Source: Halomonas socia
Lineage (GTDB): Bacteria > Pseudomonadota > Gammaproteobacteria > Pseudomonadales > Halomonadaceae
Length of the DNA stretch: 64,000 nucleotides
Reading direction: 5' to 3'
Assembly (NCBI RefSeq): GCF_010977575.1
Contig: NZ_CP048812.1
Span: 2,294,001-2,358,000, forward strand
Shown piece after piece: positions 1 through 8,952 of this stretch. The position numbers were made by a program, and so were the translations under genes. The notes under the pieces are model-generated. The model did no database searches. It worked only from the letters and a program-made list of their open reading frames with translations, and had not been told where the DNA came from. Within the stretch, counting starts at the first letter, position 1. The number at the start of each line of letters is the position of its first letter.

Positions 1-571
1 GGCCCGTCTGGGGCCGCATCTCGGCTATCTGCCCCAGGAGGTGGAACTGTTCGCCGGCAGCGTCGCGGAGAACATCGCGCGTTTCGCCGAGCCCGATGCC
101 GACAAGGTGATTGCCGCCGCCAAGGATGCCGGCGTGCACGAGATGATCCTGGCCCTGCCGCAGGGCTACGACACACCGCTGGGCGATGGCGGCCAGGGGC
201 TGTCCGGTGGGCAGCGCCAGCGCATCGGCCTGGCCAGGGCGATGTATGGCCCACCGGCACTGGTGGTGCTCGACGAACCCAATGCCAACCTCGATGAGGC
301 CGGCGAGAAGGCCTTGCTGGAGGCACTGGGCCGGCTGCGCGAGCGTGGCGTCACGGTGGTGCTGATCACTCACCGCCCCACTGTGCTCAAGGCCACCACG
401 CATCTGCTGGTGCTGCGTGAAGGGCGCCTGCACAAGTTCGGGGCGACCCAGGAGGTACTGCAGGCGATTGCCGCGTCGCGTCAGCCGGCGGCGAGTGGCC
501 CGACGTTGATGGCGCAGAGTCCCTACAGCGTCGAGACGGCCGCCGCGGGTGGCCAGGGAGGGCGTGCATGA
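1..571 (+). CDS. Type I secretion ABC transporter permease/ATPase, C-terminal part (truncated by window start)
   Basis: This is the end of the ATP-binding domain of an ABC exporter; the reading frame is open from base 2, so the N-terminal membrane part lies outside the window. Visible elements in order are a Q-loop ([10 protein letters not shown]), the ABC signature LSGGQRQR, Walker B with the catalytic Glu (LVVLDEP) and the switch His (LITHRP). The [11 protein letters not shown] stretch resembles PrtD/LapB-type type I secretion ATPases, which power one-step export of C-terminally signalled proteins across both membranes. Its stop overlaps the ATG of the HlyD adaptor by 4 bases, and a TolC gene follows, giving the three parts of a type I system. 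The exported protein is not in the window. Family assignment is firm, substrate unknown. Confidence 0.9.
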   Translation, partial: ARLGPHLGYLPQEVELFAGSVAENIARFAEPDADKVIAAAKDAGVHEMILALPQGYDTPLGDGGQGLSGGQRQRIGLARAMYGPPALVVLDEPNANLDEAGEKALLEALGRLRERGVTVVLITHRPTVLKATTHLLVLREGRLHKFGATQEVLQAIAASRQPAASGPTLMAQSPYSVETAAAGGQGGRA

Positions 572-1923
572 GCACTCTCGACGAGCGCAAGACGCTGCGC
601 CCCGCGGTGGAGCCGGCGACGCCCGATTGGCAGGCGCTGGCCCTGCGTCGCCAACGCCGGCCGAGGCGCCTCGGTGGCTGGTTGCTGTTGCTGGGGTTTG
701 TCGGCTTTCTGACCTGGGCGGCGCTGGCGCCGCTGGACAATGGCGTGGCGGTACCGGCCACCGTGGTGGTATCGGGCAACCGTCAGGCGGTGGAGCACCC
801 TACCGGCGGTATCGTCGAGCGGCTGTGGGTACGCGAGGGCGATAGCGTGACCCGGGGCCAGACGCTGGTCAGCCTGGACGCGACACGGCTGCGAAGCGAG
901 GCGGATACCTTGAACGTGCAGCACGGTGCCGCGTTTGCCGAAGCCGCGCGCCTCGAGGCCGAGCGCGATGGCCATGAGCGTATCGAGTATCCCGAGTGGT
1001 TGGCGTCCACCGCTGATGTGGAGCTGCTGACCGTGCTGGAGCTGCAGCGACAGCTGTTCGCCAGCCGGCGTGCCGCGCTGCGGTCGGAACTGGGCGGTAT
1101 CGAGGCCAATCTGGCGGGGCAGCGCTCGCTTGCCTCGGGCCTGGAATCCTCGCTGGTGCAGAAACGCATTCGCCTGGAGATGCTGGGCGAGCAGCGCGAC
1201 AACCTGCGCGAGCTGGCCAGCGAGGGCTACATTCCTCGCAACCGGCTGCTCGAGGTCGAGGGCTCGTATGCCCAACTCCAAAGTGACATCGCCGCCGACA
1301 TCGGCACCCTCGAACAGACCCGTCGTCAGATCGACGAGCTGCAACTGCGCACGACCCAGCGCCGCGACGAATATCAGCGCGAGGTCCGGGATGCCCTGGC
1401 CCAGGCTCGCCTGCGCGGGCAGGAGCTGGCCGGACGCCTGGCGACGACGCGCTTCGATCTGGCGCATACGCAGTTGCGGGCACCGATGTCGGGCATCGTG
1501 GTGGGGCTGGCGCTGCATACCGAGGGAGGAGTGGTGCAGCCCGGCGCCTTGCTGATGGAGGTCGTCCCGGAGGGCGAGCCGTTGCTGGTCGAGGGGCAAC
1601 TGCCGGTGGAGCAGGTCGACAGGGTGCATGCCGGCCTGCCGGTGGAACTGATGTTCACGGCCTTCGAGCGCAGCCGCACGCCACGCGTGCCAGGCGAGGT
1701 GGCGCAGGTTTCCGCCGACCGCCTGGTCGACGAGCGCAGTGGCTTGCCGTACTACCGGGTCTACGTGGAAGTGGCGGCGGAGGACTTGCAGGTGCTGGGC
1801 AGCGAGCCGCTGAGGGCGGGCATGCCGGTGGAGGCCTTCGTGCGTACCGGTGAGCGCACCTTGCTCAACTACCTGTTCAAGCCGTTGGTGGATCGGGCGC
1901 GCACCGCCTGGGGGGACGCATGA
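568..1923 (+). CDS. HlyD-family type I secretion periplasmic adaptor
   Basis: This 451-residue membrane-fusion protein would bridge the inner-membrane ABC exporter and the outer-membrane TolC channel. One hydrophobic anchor lies at about residues 33-53 after a short cytoplasmic tail. A lipoyl-like half ([17 protein letters not shown]), a long charged heptad-rich coiled-coil stretch (about 100-290), the second lipoyl half ([12 protein letters not shown]) and a C-terminal beta-barrel region follow. The length is normal for the PrtE/HlyD/LapC family. The ATG overlaps the stop of the ABC gene and its own stop overlaps the next ATG, so the three genes are translationally coupled. Confidence 0.93.
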   Translation: MSTLDERKTLRPAVEPATPDWQALALRRQRRPRRLGGWLLLLGFVGFLTWAALAPLDNGVAVPATVVVSGNRQAVEHPTGGIVERLWVREGDSVTRGQTLVSLDATRLRSEADTLNVQHGAAFAEAARLEAERDGHERIEYPEWLASTADVELLTVLELQRQLFASRRAALRSELGGIEANLAGQRSLASGLESSLVQKRIRLEMLGEQRDNLRELASEGYIPRNRLLEVEGSYAQLQSDIAADIGTLEQTRRQIDELQLRTTQRRDEYQREVRDALAQARLRGQELAGRLATTRFDLAHTQLRAPMSGIVVGLALHTEGGVVQPGALLMEVVPEGEPLLVEGQLPVEQVDRVHAGLPVELMFTAFERSRTPRVPGEVAQVSADRLVDERSGLPYYRVYVEVAAEDLQVLGSEPLRAGMPVEAFVRTGERTLLNYLFKPLVDRARTAWGDA

Positions 1924-3272
1924 TGGATACGCTGGTTTGCCGCTTGTTCGCCACCTGGCTGCTGGTGGCGGGGAGCGGACTGCTGGCCATGCCTGCCATG
2001 GCGCTGGATTTCCGCCAGGCCTACGAGCTGGCGCTGCAGCACGACCCGACCTGGCAGGCGGCCCGCAGCGAGAGCGCCGCGGGAAGCCATGAGCGGGCGT
2101 TGGGGCGTGCGGCGCTGCTGCCCAACCTGAGCTACCGCTACACCCGCATGCGCAACGACGCGGAAATTCGCCAGGACACCTCCGCGGGCGCGACCCGGCA
2201 GGACCTGGAGTACTCCAGCTACTCCTCCGGTTTCACCCTGACCCAGCCGCTGTTCGACGCCGCGGCCTTCGCCCAGTACCGGGAGGGGAAGGCGCGGGCC
2301 GAGGCCGCCGGCTTGACCCTGGAGCGGGCGCGCCAGGCCCTGGCGGTGCGGGTGCTGCAGGCGTATACCGAAGCCCTCTATGCCGAGGAGGAGGAGGCCC
2401 TGGTCCGCGCCCATGGCCGGGCCCTGGAAGAGGAGGCCGAGCGCAGCCGGCGCTTCGTGGCGGGCGGCGAGGGCACGCGCACCGACCAGATGGAGATCGA
2501 GGCGCAGCGGCGGCTGGTGGAGGCGCAGCTGATCGAGGCCGAGGACCGCCTGCAGGATGCCCGCAATGCCCTGGCGGTCTTGATAGGCCATCCGCCGTCC
2601 GCTGCGCTGGCGCCGTTGAACGACGCCGCGCTCATGCAAGAGCCCGACCTCCAGCCGCTGGAACACTGGCGCGAGCGCGCCGTGGCCCATAACCCCGAGC
2701 TTGCCGCCCAGCGCAGCCTGCTGGAAGCCACCCGGCAGCAGCGTAACCAGCAGCGCGCCGGCCACTTGCCCAGCGTGCGGCTAGTGGCTCGCAGCCAGAT
2801 CACCGACTCCAACGCCGAGAATCAGGTGGGGCAGCGCTACGACACCGATAGCATCGGCGTGGAAGTGCAGGTGCCGCTATACGCCGGCGGGCGTGTGCGC
2901 GCCGCCAGCCGCCAGGCCAGCGACACCCTGGAGCAGGCCCGCTTCGAGCTTGACGGCGCCATGGCCGAACTGCTCAACGACGTCGAGCGCCAGTACCGCA
3001 TGACTCTGAGCAGCCAGCGGCGCATTGAGGCCTACCGCGACGCCGTGGCCGCCGCCGAGGCGCGCCTGGACGCCACCCGGCGCAGCATCCTCGGTGGCGA
3101 GCGCACCAACCTCGATGCCCTCAACGCCGAGCAGCAGCACGTCGAAGCCCAGCGCGACCTGGCCCGCGCCCGCTACGACTACCTGTTGGCCTGGCTGTCG
3201 CTGCGCTGGCAGGCGGGCGTGCTTGACGCTGGCGATATCGAACGGGTGGTGGAGGCTTTCGGTGCAGGTTAG
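1920..3272 (+). CDS. TolC family outer-membrane efflux protein
   Basis: This 450-residue protein would be the outer-membrane exit duct of the type I system. A signal peptide with hydrophobic core LLVAGSGLLAMPAMA spans about residues 12-28, and the mature protein starts near LDFRQAYELAL, a typical TolC N-terminus. Two internally similar long helical repeats are visible, with the conserved SSGFTLTQPLFD and GVEVQVPLYAGGRV strands where the beta barrel is built. ATGATG at the start overlaps the hlyD stop. It ends 12 bases before the convergent cytochrome b561 gene. Confidence 0.93.
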   Translation: MMDTLVCRLFATWLLVAGSGLLAMPAMALDFRQAYELALQHDPTWQAARSESAAGSHERALGRAALLPNLSYRYTRMRNDAEIRQDTSAGATRQDLEYSSYSSGFTLTQPLFDAAAFAQYREGKARAEAAGLTLERARQALAVRVLQAYTEALYAEEEEALVRAHGRALEEEAERSRRFVAGGEGTRTDQMEIEAQRRLVEAQLIEAEDRLQDARNALAVLIGHPPSAALAPLNDAALMQEPDLQPLEHWRERAVAHNPELAAQRSLLEATRQQRNQQRAGHLPSVRLVARSQITDSNAENQVGQRYDTDSIGVEVQVPLYAGGRVRAASRQASDTLEQARFELDGAMAELLNDVERQYRMTLSSQRRIEAYRDAVAAAEARLDATRRSILGGERTNLDALNAEQQHVEAQRDLARARYDYLLAWLSLRWQAGVLDAGDIERVVEAFGAG

Positions 3273-3284
3273 CGCGCGGTTTGG

Positions 3285-3866
3285 TTAGGTGTCCTGTTGG
3301 GGGCTGGGGTTGCCCAGCATGCGCGCCAGGATGCCATCCTTGAGCCACAGGCGATGGGCCAGTGCCATCGCTACATGGCCGACGATCAGTGCCAGTAGCA
3401 TCCAGGCCAGGGTGCTGTGCAACAGGTCGGCAGGCGCCATCATCCAGGCAATCTCGCGCTCCGCCTCCGGCATCAGCTCCTTGCCATAGAAGATCAGCGG
3501 GCCGCCCCGGCCATACTGGCGCAGGATGGCCATCGCCGGTATCAGGATCAACAGCGTATAGAAGGCCAGGTGTACGCTCCGAGCCAGCAATCCCCCCAAG
3601 CCTGGTGGGCGGGGCGGTCGGTGATGGCGCTGGCTGTAGGCCCAGATGGCGCGCAGCAGCGTCGTCACCAGCAGCATGGCGCCCAGTGAGCCGTGGGGGC
3701 CGATCCTTGCCAGCAGCAGGGTGACGGGGTGCTCACCGAATCCCTTCCAGGCCAACAGTACGCCAAATAGCAGCATCACTTGCGCTGCCGTCAGCCAGTG
3801 GAGGAGACGGCTGATGAGGCCATAGCGATCAGGGGTGTCCCGCCAGCGACTGGCCGGTGATGTCAT
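3285..3866 (-). CDS. Cytochrome b561-family membrane protein
   Basis: This is a 193-residue four-helix membrane cytochrome of the bacterial b561 type, expected to hold two b-haems and pass electrons within the inner membrane. The start DRYGLISRLLHWLTA is the family's typical first helix. Candidate axial histidines are His23, His58, His99, His150 and His164. It lies 22 bases downstream of the siderophore-interacting reductase on the same strand, so the two are probably co-transcribed from the Fur-like promoter. A role in reducing imported ferric siderophores is an inference from this pairing. The family is clear; its electron donor and acceptor are not. Confidence 0.88.
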   Translation of the reverse strand: MTSPASRWRDTPDRYGLISRLLHWLTAAQVMLLFGVLLAWKGFGEHPVTLLLARIGPHGSLGAMLLVTTLLRAIWAYSQRHHRPPRPPGLGGLLARSVHLAFYTLLILIPAMAILRQYGRGGPLIFYGKELMPEAEREIAWMMAPADLLHSTLAWMLLALIVGHVAMALAHRLWLKDGILARMLGNPSPQQDT

Positions 3867-3888
3867 GACTCAGGGTTCCATGCGATGT

Positions 3889-4818
3889 TCAGTCGTCGGT
3901 CTTGCCCAGGCGCCAATAGCCCATGCTGGTGACGCACTGCTTGGGCAGGCCGCACTCATTGACCAGATAGCGGCGAATATCCCGGGTGACCTTGGTTTCT
4001 GCCGCAATCCAGGCATAGAAGGGGGCATTGTCGTCGAGACTCGCGGGCTCCCACAGGGCGGCGTCGTCTTCATCGAGCCCCTCGGTGGAGCCACCATGCG
4101 GTTGGCCGCCCAGGGCGCGGATCTCCTGGTGCAGGTCGATGTCGCGGATGGCCCGCATCAGCAGGTCGCCGTGGTGGCAATCCGGCTCGCTATCGCGGGT
4201 CAACCAGCGCAGCTTGGCGGGGGGAGAGAGGGGCTGGATATCATCGCTACGCGGCACTTCGATCAAGGCCTCTACTCGTGGGGCGAGGGGCAGGTCATCG
4301 AGTGTTTCGAAGATGCCGGCCGCCGCCGGCAGGGCGGTCTCGTCGGCGACGACGAGAATGCGCCGTACGCCCCGCGGTGGCTTCCACTCATAGCCGAGCT
4401 TTTCGCCCCCGGCATTGGCCAGCGGGGCGGTCATCGCCAGGCGGTCGCCGGGGCGGGCGCGCATCGCCCAGCGTGAGGCGGGGCCGTTGTCGCCGTGCAG
4501 CACGAACTCGACATCGACTTCGCCGCGTGCCGGGCGCAGCGCACGAATGGTGTAGGTGCGCATGGGCGGGCGCTGGGCGTCGGGCAGGGCACGATAGGCG
4601 CCGAACCAGTCGTGCTCTTCCAGCTTGGCGATCTCGAACAGCGCGTCTAGGCCGTTGGCGTCCTTGGGAAAGAACAGTTTGACGCGTTGGTCCGGCGCGT
4701 GGGTGGCCATCTGGCCCACCTGGGGCCCGGTGAAGGTGAACCTGACCAGCGATGGGCTGACCTGGGTACGGCGTGCCAGGGTGATATCGAAAAGGCGATA
4801 GCTCGTGCGTCCAGCCAT
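3889..4818 (-). CDS. Siderophore-interacting protein (FAD/NAD(P)H ferric-siderophore reductase)
   Basis: This is a cytoplasmic flavoprotein of the ViuB/YqjH family that releases iron from imported siderophores by reduction. The N-terminal FAD-binding barrel carries the diagnostic RTYTIR motif (in PPMRTYTIRA) and the substrate stretch DNGPASRWAMRARPGD. The C-terminal SIP domain follows, with ILVVADETALPAAAGIFETL and the closing CVTSMGYWRLGK. I chose the ATG giving MAGRTSYRLF (309 residues) because a GGGAG ribosome site lies 9 bases before it; an upstream ATG at 4875 would add 19 unlikely residues over the Fur-like box. Cytochrome b561 follows directly. Confidence 0.92.
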   Translation of the reverse strand: MAGRTSYRLFDITLARRTQVSPSLVRFTFTGPQVGQMATHAPDQRVKLFFPKDANGLDALFEIAKLEEHDWFGAYRALPDAQRPPMRTYTIRALRPARGEVDVEFVLHGDNGPASRWAMRARPGDRLAMTAPLANAGGEKLGYEWKPPRGVRRILVVADETALPAAAGIFETLDDLPLAPRVEALIEVPRSDDIQPLSPPAKLRWLTRDSEPDCHHGDLLMRAIRDIDLHQEIRALGGQPHGGSTEGLDEDDAALWEPASLDDNAPFYAWIAAETKVTRDIRRYLVNECGLPKQCVTSMGYWRLGKTDD

Positions 4819-4860
4819 AGTGGATGACTCCCATGGTGAGGTGGGAATGCTATCACTGAT

Positions 4861-4879
4861 AGTAATGATTCTCAATAAT
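4861..4879 (-). promoter_or_regulatory. Fur-box-like operator upstream of the siderophore reductase
   Basis: By eye, 12 of 19 positions match the palindromic Fur consensus GATAATGATAATCATTATC, with the core TAATGATTCTCA intact. It sits about 43-61 bases upstream of the chosen reductase start in an AT-rich patch that stands out from the GC-rich surroundings. Repression by Fur in high iron is the expected effect, and the site could also serve the divergent DUF454 gene. Confidence 0.6.
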
Positions 4880-4954
4880 AGTGGATATGATGGATTACCC
4901 CGCCTGGAACGTTAACTCTCATGGGCATTGGATGAACCGTAGGTTAACGAGGCG

Positions 4955-5332
4955 ATGGTAATGGTGCGATTGTTATGGGTGGCATTGGCGGCATTGAGCT
5001 TCGCTGTGGGCTTTCTGGGCCTGTTTCTGCCCCTGTTGCCGACCACGGAGTTCATGCTGGCGGCGGTCTACTGTGCCTCTCGCGGCTCGCCGCGCTTCGA
5101 GGCCTGGATCCGTTCGCGGCGCTATGTCGGGCCACTGCTCGAGAACTGGGAAAGGGAGCGGGCGATCCCACGGCGAGCCAAGTTCGTCGCCGTGGGAATG
5201 ATCGGCGCCAGCATGGTGATGATCCTGCTGCACCTGGGCCAGGGCTGGCTGCGCTGGGCGATCGTGGCGCTACTGGTAGCGGTGGCGGTCTGGCTGATCA
5301 CGCGACCGGAGCCCTCGGCGCCCTCGCGCTGA
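4955..5332 (+). CDS. YbaN/DUF454 family inner-membrane protein
   Basis: This is a small 125-residue membrane protein of the DUF454 (YbaN) family, whose biochemical function is not established. Visible are an N-terminal hydrophobic helix pair (about 4-45) with the family motif GLFLPLLPTTEFML, a polar loop with SPRFEAWIRSRRYVGPLLENWERERAIPR, and two further helices (about 80-117). Start choice is open: ATG at 4955 or the ATG six bases later, which has better spacing (8 bases) from the GAGG at 4949-4952. It is divergent from the Fur-like site, so iron regulation is possible but not shown. Confidence 0.85.
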   Translation: MVMVRLLWVALAALSFAVGFLGLFLPLLPTTEFMLAAVYCASRGSPRFEAWIRSRRYVGPLLENWERERAIPRRAKFVAVGMIGASMVMILLHLGQGWLRWAIVALLVAVAVWLITRPEPSAPSR

Positions 5333-5341
5333 ACCTGAGTA

Positions 5342-5680
5342 TCACTGCCGACGCCGTAACACCATCCCGGCGTGATAGAGCACGCCGTCGATGAACTCGC
5401 CGTCGGCAGTGAAGCCGGTGTCATCCCAGTACTCGATATATTGACCGGTCACGCGATAGCGCCCTTGATAGGCGCTCTCTCGCTCGCCGCGGGCTTCATC
5501 GTAGCGATTGTTGGGCAGTAGTTCGTGGCGGATGTAACCGTCGTCGGTGACCCACATGCCGACATAGGGGTGGTCTGCCATGTCGGCATCTCCTGAGGCT
5601 TGTTCGATTTGCGCGATACTGATGCAAAGAGCAGCAGCCATCAGCACTATTGAGGGGCGGGGGTGAACAGATAAGGTCAT
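5342..5680 (-). CDS. Secreted Atu4866-like domain protein
   Basis: This 112-residue protein starts at ATG 5680, four bases after the stop of the preceding gene. A probable signal peptide (hydrophobic core SIVLMAAALCISIA) precedes a small beta-rich domain from VGMWVTDDGYIRHELLPNNRY to HAGMVLRRR, which matches the Atu4866 domain pattern. The function of that domain is unknown; the fold is lipocalin-like. It is the last gene of a probable three-gene operon with an SDR and a carboxymuconolactone decarboxylase-like protein. An upstream in-frame ATG at 5746 lies inside the preceding gene and is less likely. Confidence 0.78.
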   Translation of the reverse strand: MTLSVHPRPSIVLMAAALCISIAQIEQASGDADMADHPYVGMWVTDDGYIRHELLPNNRYDEARGERESAYQGRYRVTGQYIEYWDDTGFTADGEFIDGVLYHAGMVLRRRQ

Positions 5681-5684
5681 CGCA

Positions 5685-6161
5685 TCACTCCGCCGCACTC
5701 GAGCGATGTTCTGCGAATAGCTCGGAAGGTACCTGGGAGGCAGCAATGGCCCGGGGAAATCCGGCGGGAACGGTGATCATGTAAATGACCTCCTTCAACT
5801 CCTCTTCCGAGACCCCGACATTGAGCGCATAGCCAGCATGGACGCGCATGATGCCGGTTTCGCCCATGGCTGCCATGGCGGCGACAGCAGTGAGCTGCCG
5901 CGTGCGGTCGTCAAGAACGCCTCGTCCCCAGACATCGCCCAGGGCATAGGCCTCCGTCGCTTCGGCGAGAAAGGGAAACTCCTCACGCATGGCTTCGAGG
6001 TTTGGCTGTGCTTCGCCGTTGTTGAGATGGCGAATCATCTCTGCGCCTCGTTCGCTGCGCGCTTCAGTCGTCGTCGCCTGAGCCGTAAAGGGCAGGGCTG
6101 CCGTGGCGGCGAAGGCAAGGCTGGCGAGTGAGGCCTTGCCCGGTGTGGTAATTGATAGCAT
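5685..6161 (-). CDS. Exported carboxymuconolactone decarboxylase-family protein
   Basis: This is a 158-residue protein with a signal peptide (LAFAATAALPFTAQA, cleavage near residue 29) followed by a carboxymuconolactone decarboxylase/AhpD-like fold. Family hallmarks are LDDRTRQLTAVAAMAAMG and HAGYALNVGVSEEELKEVI. No cysteine is present, so the CxxC peroxidase chemistry of AhpD is not available and the role is more likely decarboxylase-like or non-redox. Such proteins with signal peptides often accompany quinone or aromatic detoxification genes. It lies between the SDR (24 bases upstream) and the Atu4866-like gene on the same strand, probably one transcript controlled by the AraC regulator opposite. 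Confidence 0.86.
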   Translation of the reverse strand: MLSITTPGKASLASLAFAATAALPFTAQATTTEARSERGAEMIRHLNNGEAQPNLEAMREEFPFLAEATEAYALGDVWGRGVLDDRTRQLTAVAAMAAMGETGIMRVHAGYALNVGVSEEELKEVIYMITVPAGFPRAIAASQVPSELFAEHRSSAAE

Positions 6162-6185
6162 TGGTTTTTCCTCGTGCGTCGGGGC

Positions 6186-6908
6186 TCATGCCGGGCTTGC
6201 GGTGGGGCGAACCACGATATCGCTGGTGTCCACCTCGTCGGGCTGGCCGATGACATGGGCAATGGCCGTGGCGATGGCGTCGGGCTTGAGGGCGATCTGG
6301 CGGAAGCTCTTCATCGCTTCGGCGGCGCCGGCATCGGTGATGGTGTCGGCCAGCTCCGATTCCACCACGCCGGGATAGACGCAGGTCACACGGAGCTTGT
6401 CGTGCTCTTGGCGCAGCCCGTCGGAAATCGCCCGCACGGCGTACTTGGTGGCGCAGTAGACGGCGCCGGTAGGCACCACGTAGAGGCCGCCGATGGAGGA
6501 GATGTTGATCACCTGCCCGCTGCCTTGGGCCTGCATGGTCGGTAGCACGGCGGCGATGCCGTGGAGCACGCCGCGGATGTTGACGTCGATCATGCGGTCC
6601 CACTCGTCGACCTTGAGCGAGGCCAGGGGCGAGAGCGGCATGACGCCGGCATTGTTGATGATCACGTCGATGCGACCATAAAGCGCCAGCGCGGCATCGG
6701 CAAAGGCTTGGACGTCCTCCCGCCGGGTAACGTTCAGCGCGCGATACTCCACGCTGCCGCCTTCATCGCGAATGGCCTGGGCCAGTGCTGCCAGCCTGTC
6801 GGTGCGGCGTGCGCCGATGACCAGCCGATGGCCTTGTTTGGCCAGCAGTCGTGCGGTGGCTTCGCCAATGCCGCTGCTGGCGCCGGTGAGAAGAATGACC
6901 TTATTCAT
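6186..6908 (-). CDS. Short-chain dehydrogenase/reductase (SDR)
   Basis: This is a classical 240-residue NAD(P)-dependent SDR. The cofactor-binding motif TGASSGIG lies at residues 8-15, NNAG at 85-88, the catalytic Ser in ISSIGG near 138, and YCATK (Tyr151, Lys155) completes the active site. The Arg pair after the second strand (GARRTDR) suggests NADP preference. The start MNKVILLTG was chosen because a GGAG lies 8 bases upstream; the longer reading frame would run into the divergent promoter region. It heads the operon with the carboxymuconolactone decarboxylase-like and Atu4866-like genes, opposite an AraC regulator. The substrate is unknown. Confidence 0.92.
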   Translation of the reverse strand: MNKVILLTGASSGIGEATARLLAKQGHRLVIGARRTDRLAALAQAIRDEGGSVEYRALNVTRREDVQAFADAALALYGRIDVIINNAGVMPLSPLASLKVDEWDRMIDVNIRGVLHGIAAVLPTMQAQGSGQVINISSIGGLYVVPTGAVYCATKYAVRAISDGLRQEHDKLRVTCVYPGVVESELADTITDAGAAEAMKSFRQIALKPDAIATAIAHVIGQPDEVDTSDIVVRPTASPA

Positions 6909-7127
6909 CAGCATGACTCCGTATGGGGGGCTTGGGACGACCCTCTTGCGGGGCTCGGATAACGAGCAAGAGCGTCGTTGTGATAAGCCTACGGAGGTGC
7001 ACTGCACGCTGACAGAGCCATTCCTATTGCAGCATTGCCGGATTCTATTGGTGGCGTGCATCTAAGGTGTCATTGGCGAGAAAAGTTTGCCTAAAATGCT
7101 AGGTGCAGCGAAAGGGGGGACTACCGC

Positions 7128-8072
7128 TTGGCGACACGACCTACCTTGGATTCCCAAGAGAGAATGATCGAACTGTTGTATCGGCTAGCGCCGCAAGAGG
7201 GGTATACCCAGTCGCTGCTGAACGAAGTGCGCTTCATGCGCTCGGACCGCCCGCTGAAACTCACCCCGGTGCTGTACGAGCCGAGCATCGTGATCGTGTG
7301 CCAGGGGCGCAAGTGGGGTTACCTGGGCGATGACGTGTATCTCTACGATGCTCTGCACTATCTTGTGCTGTCGGTGCCGCTGCCCTTTGCCTCGGATACC
7401 GAGGCCAGCCCCGAGGAGCCGCTGCTGGCCATGTCGATTCGGCTGGACATGTCGGTGGTAGCAGAGCTGGCCTTCATGCTGGATCAGGCGCATGCACGTT
7501 CAGAGTCGATACCACGTGGCATGCTCTCGACGCCGCTTGGGGAGTCCATGGCGGATGCCACGCTCAGGCTTTTAGAGGCACTCTCTTCGCCCACCGAGGC
7601 GCAGGTGCTGGCGCCGGGGATCGTGCGGGAGATCTACTACCGGGTGCTGGTCGGTGAGCAGGGCCGCAGCGTGCGCGCGGCACTGGCCCAGCAGGGCCAG
7701 TTCGGCCGGATTGCCAAGGCCCTGCAGCGCATCCACGTGGATTATGCCGACACCCTCGAGGTGGGCCGCCTGGCCAGCGATGTCGGCATGAGCACGGCGG
7801 CCTTTCATGTGCACTTCAAGGCGGTGACGCAAACCTCGCCTCTGCAGTACATCAAGTCGACCCGACTGCACCAGGCGCGACTGCTGATGATCCGCGATGG
7901 CCTGCCCGCAGCGGCCGCTGCCACACGGGTGGGCTACGAGAGCCCTTCGCAGTTCAGTCGTGAGTTCAAGCGCCTGTTCGGGCGGCCGCCGGGCGAGGAG
8001 GTGCGTGAAATGAAGGCCTCGCTGGCGCTGCTGCCCCCACCGCAGGCTGCTGGCATCGCACTGGCGCATTGA
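7128..8072 (+). CDS. AraC-family transcriptional regulator
   Basis: This 314-residue protein has an N-terminal AraC_N-type ligand/regulatory domain (about 1-190, with LTPVLYEPSIVIVCQGRKWGYLG) and a C-terminal pair of helix-turn-helix motifs (about 210-300: LEVGRLASDVGMSTAAFHVHF and AAAATRVGYESPSQFSREFKR). It begins with TTG at 7128; an ATG at 7164 is an alternative. It is divergent from the SDR operon across a 219-base gap, so it most likely activates that operon. AraC_N-type regulators beside SDR or aldo-keto reductase genes commonly respond to reactive carbonyl or alcohol compounds, but the inducer here is unknown. Confidence 0.9.
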   Translation: MATRPTLDSQERMIELLYRLAPQEGYTQSLLNEVRFMRSDRPLKLTPVLYEPSIVIVCQGRKWGYLGDDVYLYDALHYLVLSVPLPFASDTEASPEEPLLAMSIRLDMSVVAELAFMLDQAHARSESIPRGMLSTPLGESMADATLRLLEALSSPTEAQVLAPGIVREIYYRVLVGEQGRSVRAALAQQGQFGRIAKALQRIHVDYADTLEVGRLASDVGMSTAAFHVHFKAVTQTSPLQYIKSTRLHQARLLMIRDGLPAAAAATRVGYESPSQFSREFKRLFGRPPGEEVREMKASLALLPPPQAAGIALAH

Positions 8073-8096
8073 GGGGCACAGGCGTGTCGACGCAGG

Positions 8097-8699
8097 CTAT
8101 AGCTCACCGGCCAGCTTCTTCTCCACCAGCTCGAGGCGGTCCTGGCCCCAGAAAGGTTCGCCATCGACGTCGTACCAGGGGGCGCCGAAGCAGCCGGCGG
8201 CAATTGCCTGCTCGCAGGCGTCATCGAGACGCTTCTGCCCCGTCTCGGCTTCCGACGCCTCGAGCAGGGCCGGTCCATCCAGGCCAAACGCCGTGGCGAT
8301 CTCACCCAGGGTGGCAAGATCGCCGACGTCGCGTTCTTCATGCCAGCAGGCCCGTAGGATAGCCAGCGATAGCTGGGCGATATCGTGCCCCTGCGCCTTA
8401 GCGGTCAACACCATGCGGGCGGCCGGACGGTCATCGGTGGGAAAGTGTCGCGGTTCCACGTTGAGAGGCACGCCGCGCAGCTGTGGCCAGCGTTTCAACT
8501 CCGCCATGCGATAGGCCTGACGCTCGGGTGCCCGCTTGGGGAGTGGCAGCCCACCGGTGCGGGGGAAGACCGCGCTCAGGGTAACCGGCACATAGTCGAT
8601 TGTGGCGTCGTATCGTGAGGCGATCTCGCCGATCTTGGCGTGCCCCAGGTAGGACCAGGGAGAGACCTGGCTGAAGTAGTAAGTAATGTGCTTGGTCAT
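8097..8699 (-). CDS. DsbA-family protein, 2-hydroxychromene-2-carboxylate isomerase type
   Basis: This 200-residue thioredoxin-fold protein belongs to the kappa-GST/HCCA isomerase branch of the DsbA family. Near the start it has SQVSPWSYLGH, in which the Ser replaces the DsbA CxxC cysteine, and it carries RPAARMVLTAKAQG and the C-terminal GCFGAPWYDVDGEPFWGQDRL, all typical of the isomerase branch. HCCA isomerases use glutathione to isomerise ring-cleavage products of aromatic catabolism, but many family members have other unknown glutathione-dependent roles. The start MTKHITYYF is supported by AGGGA at good spacing; the frame runs further upstream without support. It is convergent with the AraC gene. 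Confidence 0.9.
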   Translation of the reverse strand: MTKHITYYFSQVSPWSYLGHAKIGEIASRYDATIDYVPVTLSAVFPRTGGLPLPKRAPERQAYRMAELKRWPQLRGVPLNVEPRHFPTDDRPAARMVLTAKAQGHDIAQLSLAILRACWHEERDVGDLATLGEIATAFGLDGPALLEASEAETGQKRLDDACEQAIAAGCFGAPWYDVDGEPFWGQDRLELVEKKLAGEL

Positions 8700-8873
8700 G
8701 GTGATTCCCTGTGTTTCGGCCGCTGGCATCAGCGGGCGCTGGGCTCAGTGTAGCTGCGATCGAGCCCGTTGCGGGCTGCTATGGGGGCAGCGTATTTTGC
8801 TGCTGCGTTGGCCATAAGCCCGATTCTATGCTGATAGTGCCGATATCGCAGGGAAGAGGGCCGCAATACGCAA

Positions 8874-8900
8874 ACGGGCCACCCGAGTTGGGTGGCCCGT
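8874..8900 (-). terminator. Rho-independent terminator-like hairpin
   Basis: This is a perfect 11-base inverted repeat (ACGGGCCACCC and its complement) around a 5-base loop. Read on the minus strand it is followed by TTTGCG, a short T stretch. It lies about 50 bases beyond the stop of the small repeat protein gene at 8953, whose transcript it probably ends. Confidence 0.75.
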
Positions 8901-8952
8901 GATGCCCGCGCCGTTCTAGCAGAAGCGGCGGCGCGGTATATCGGCGCTGAGC

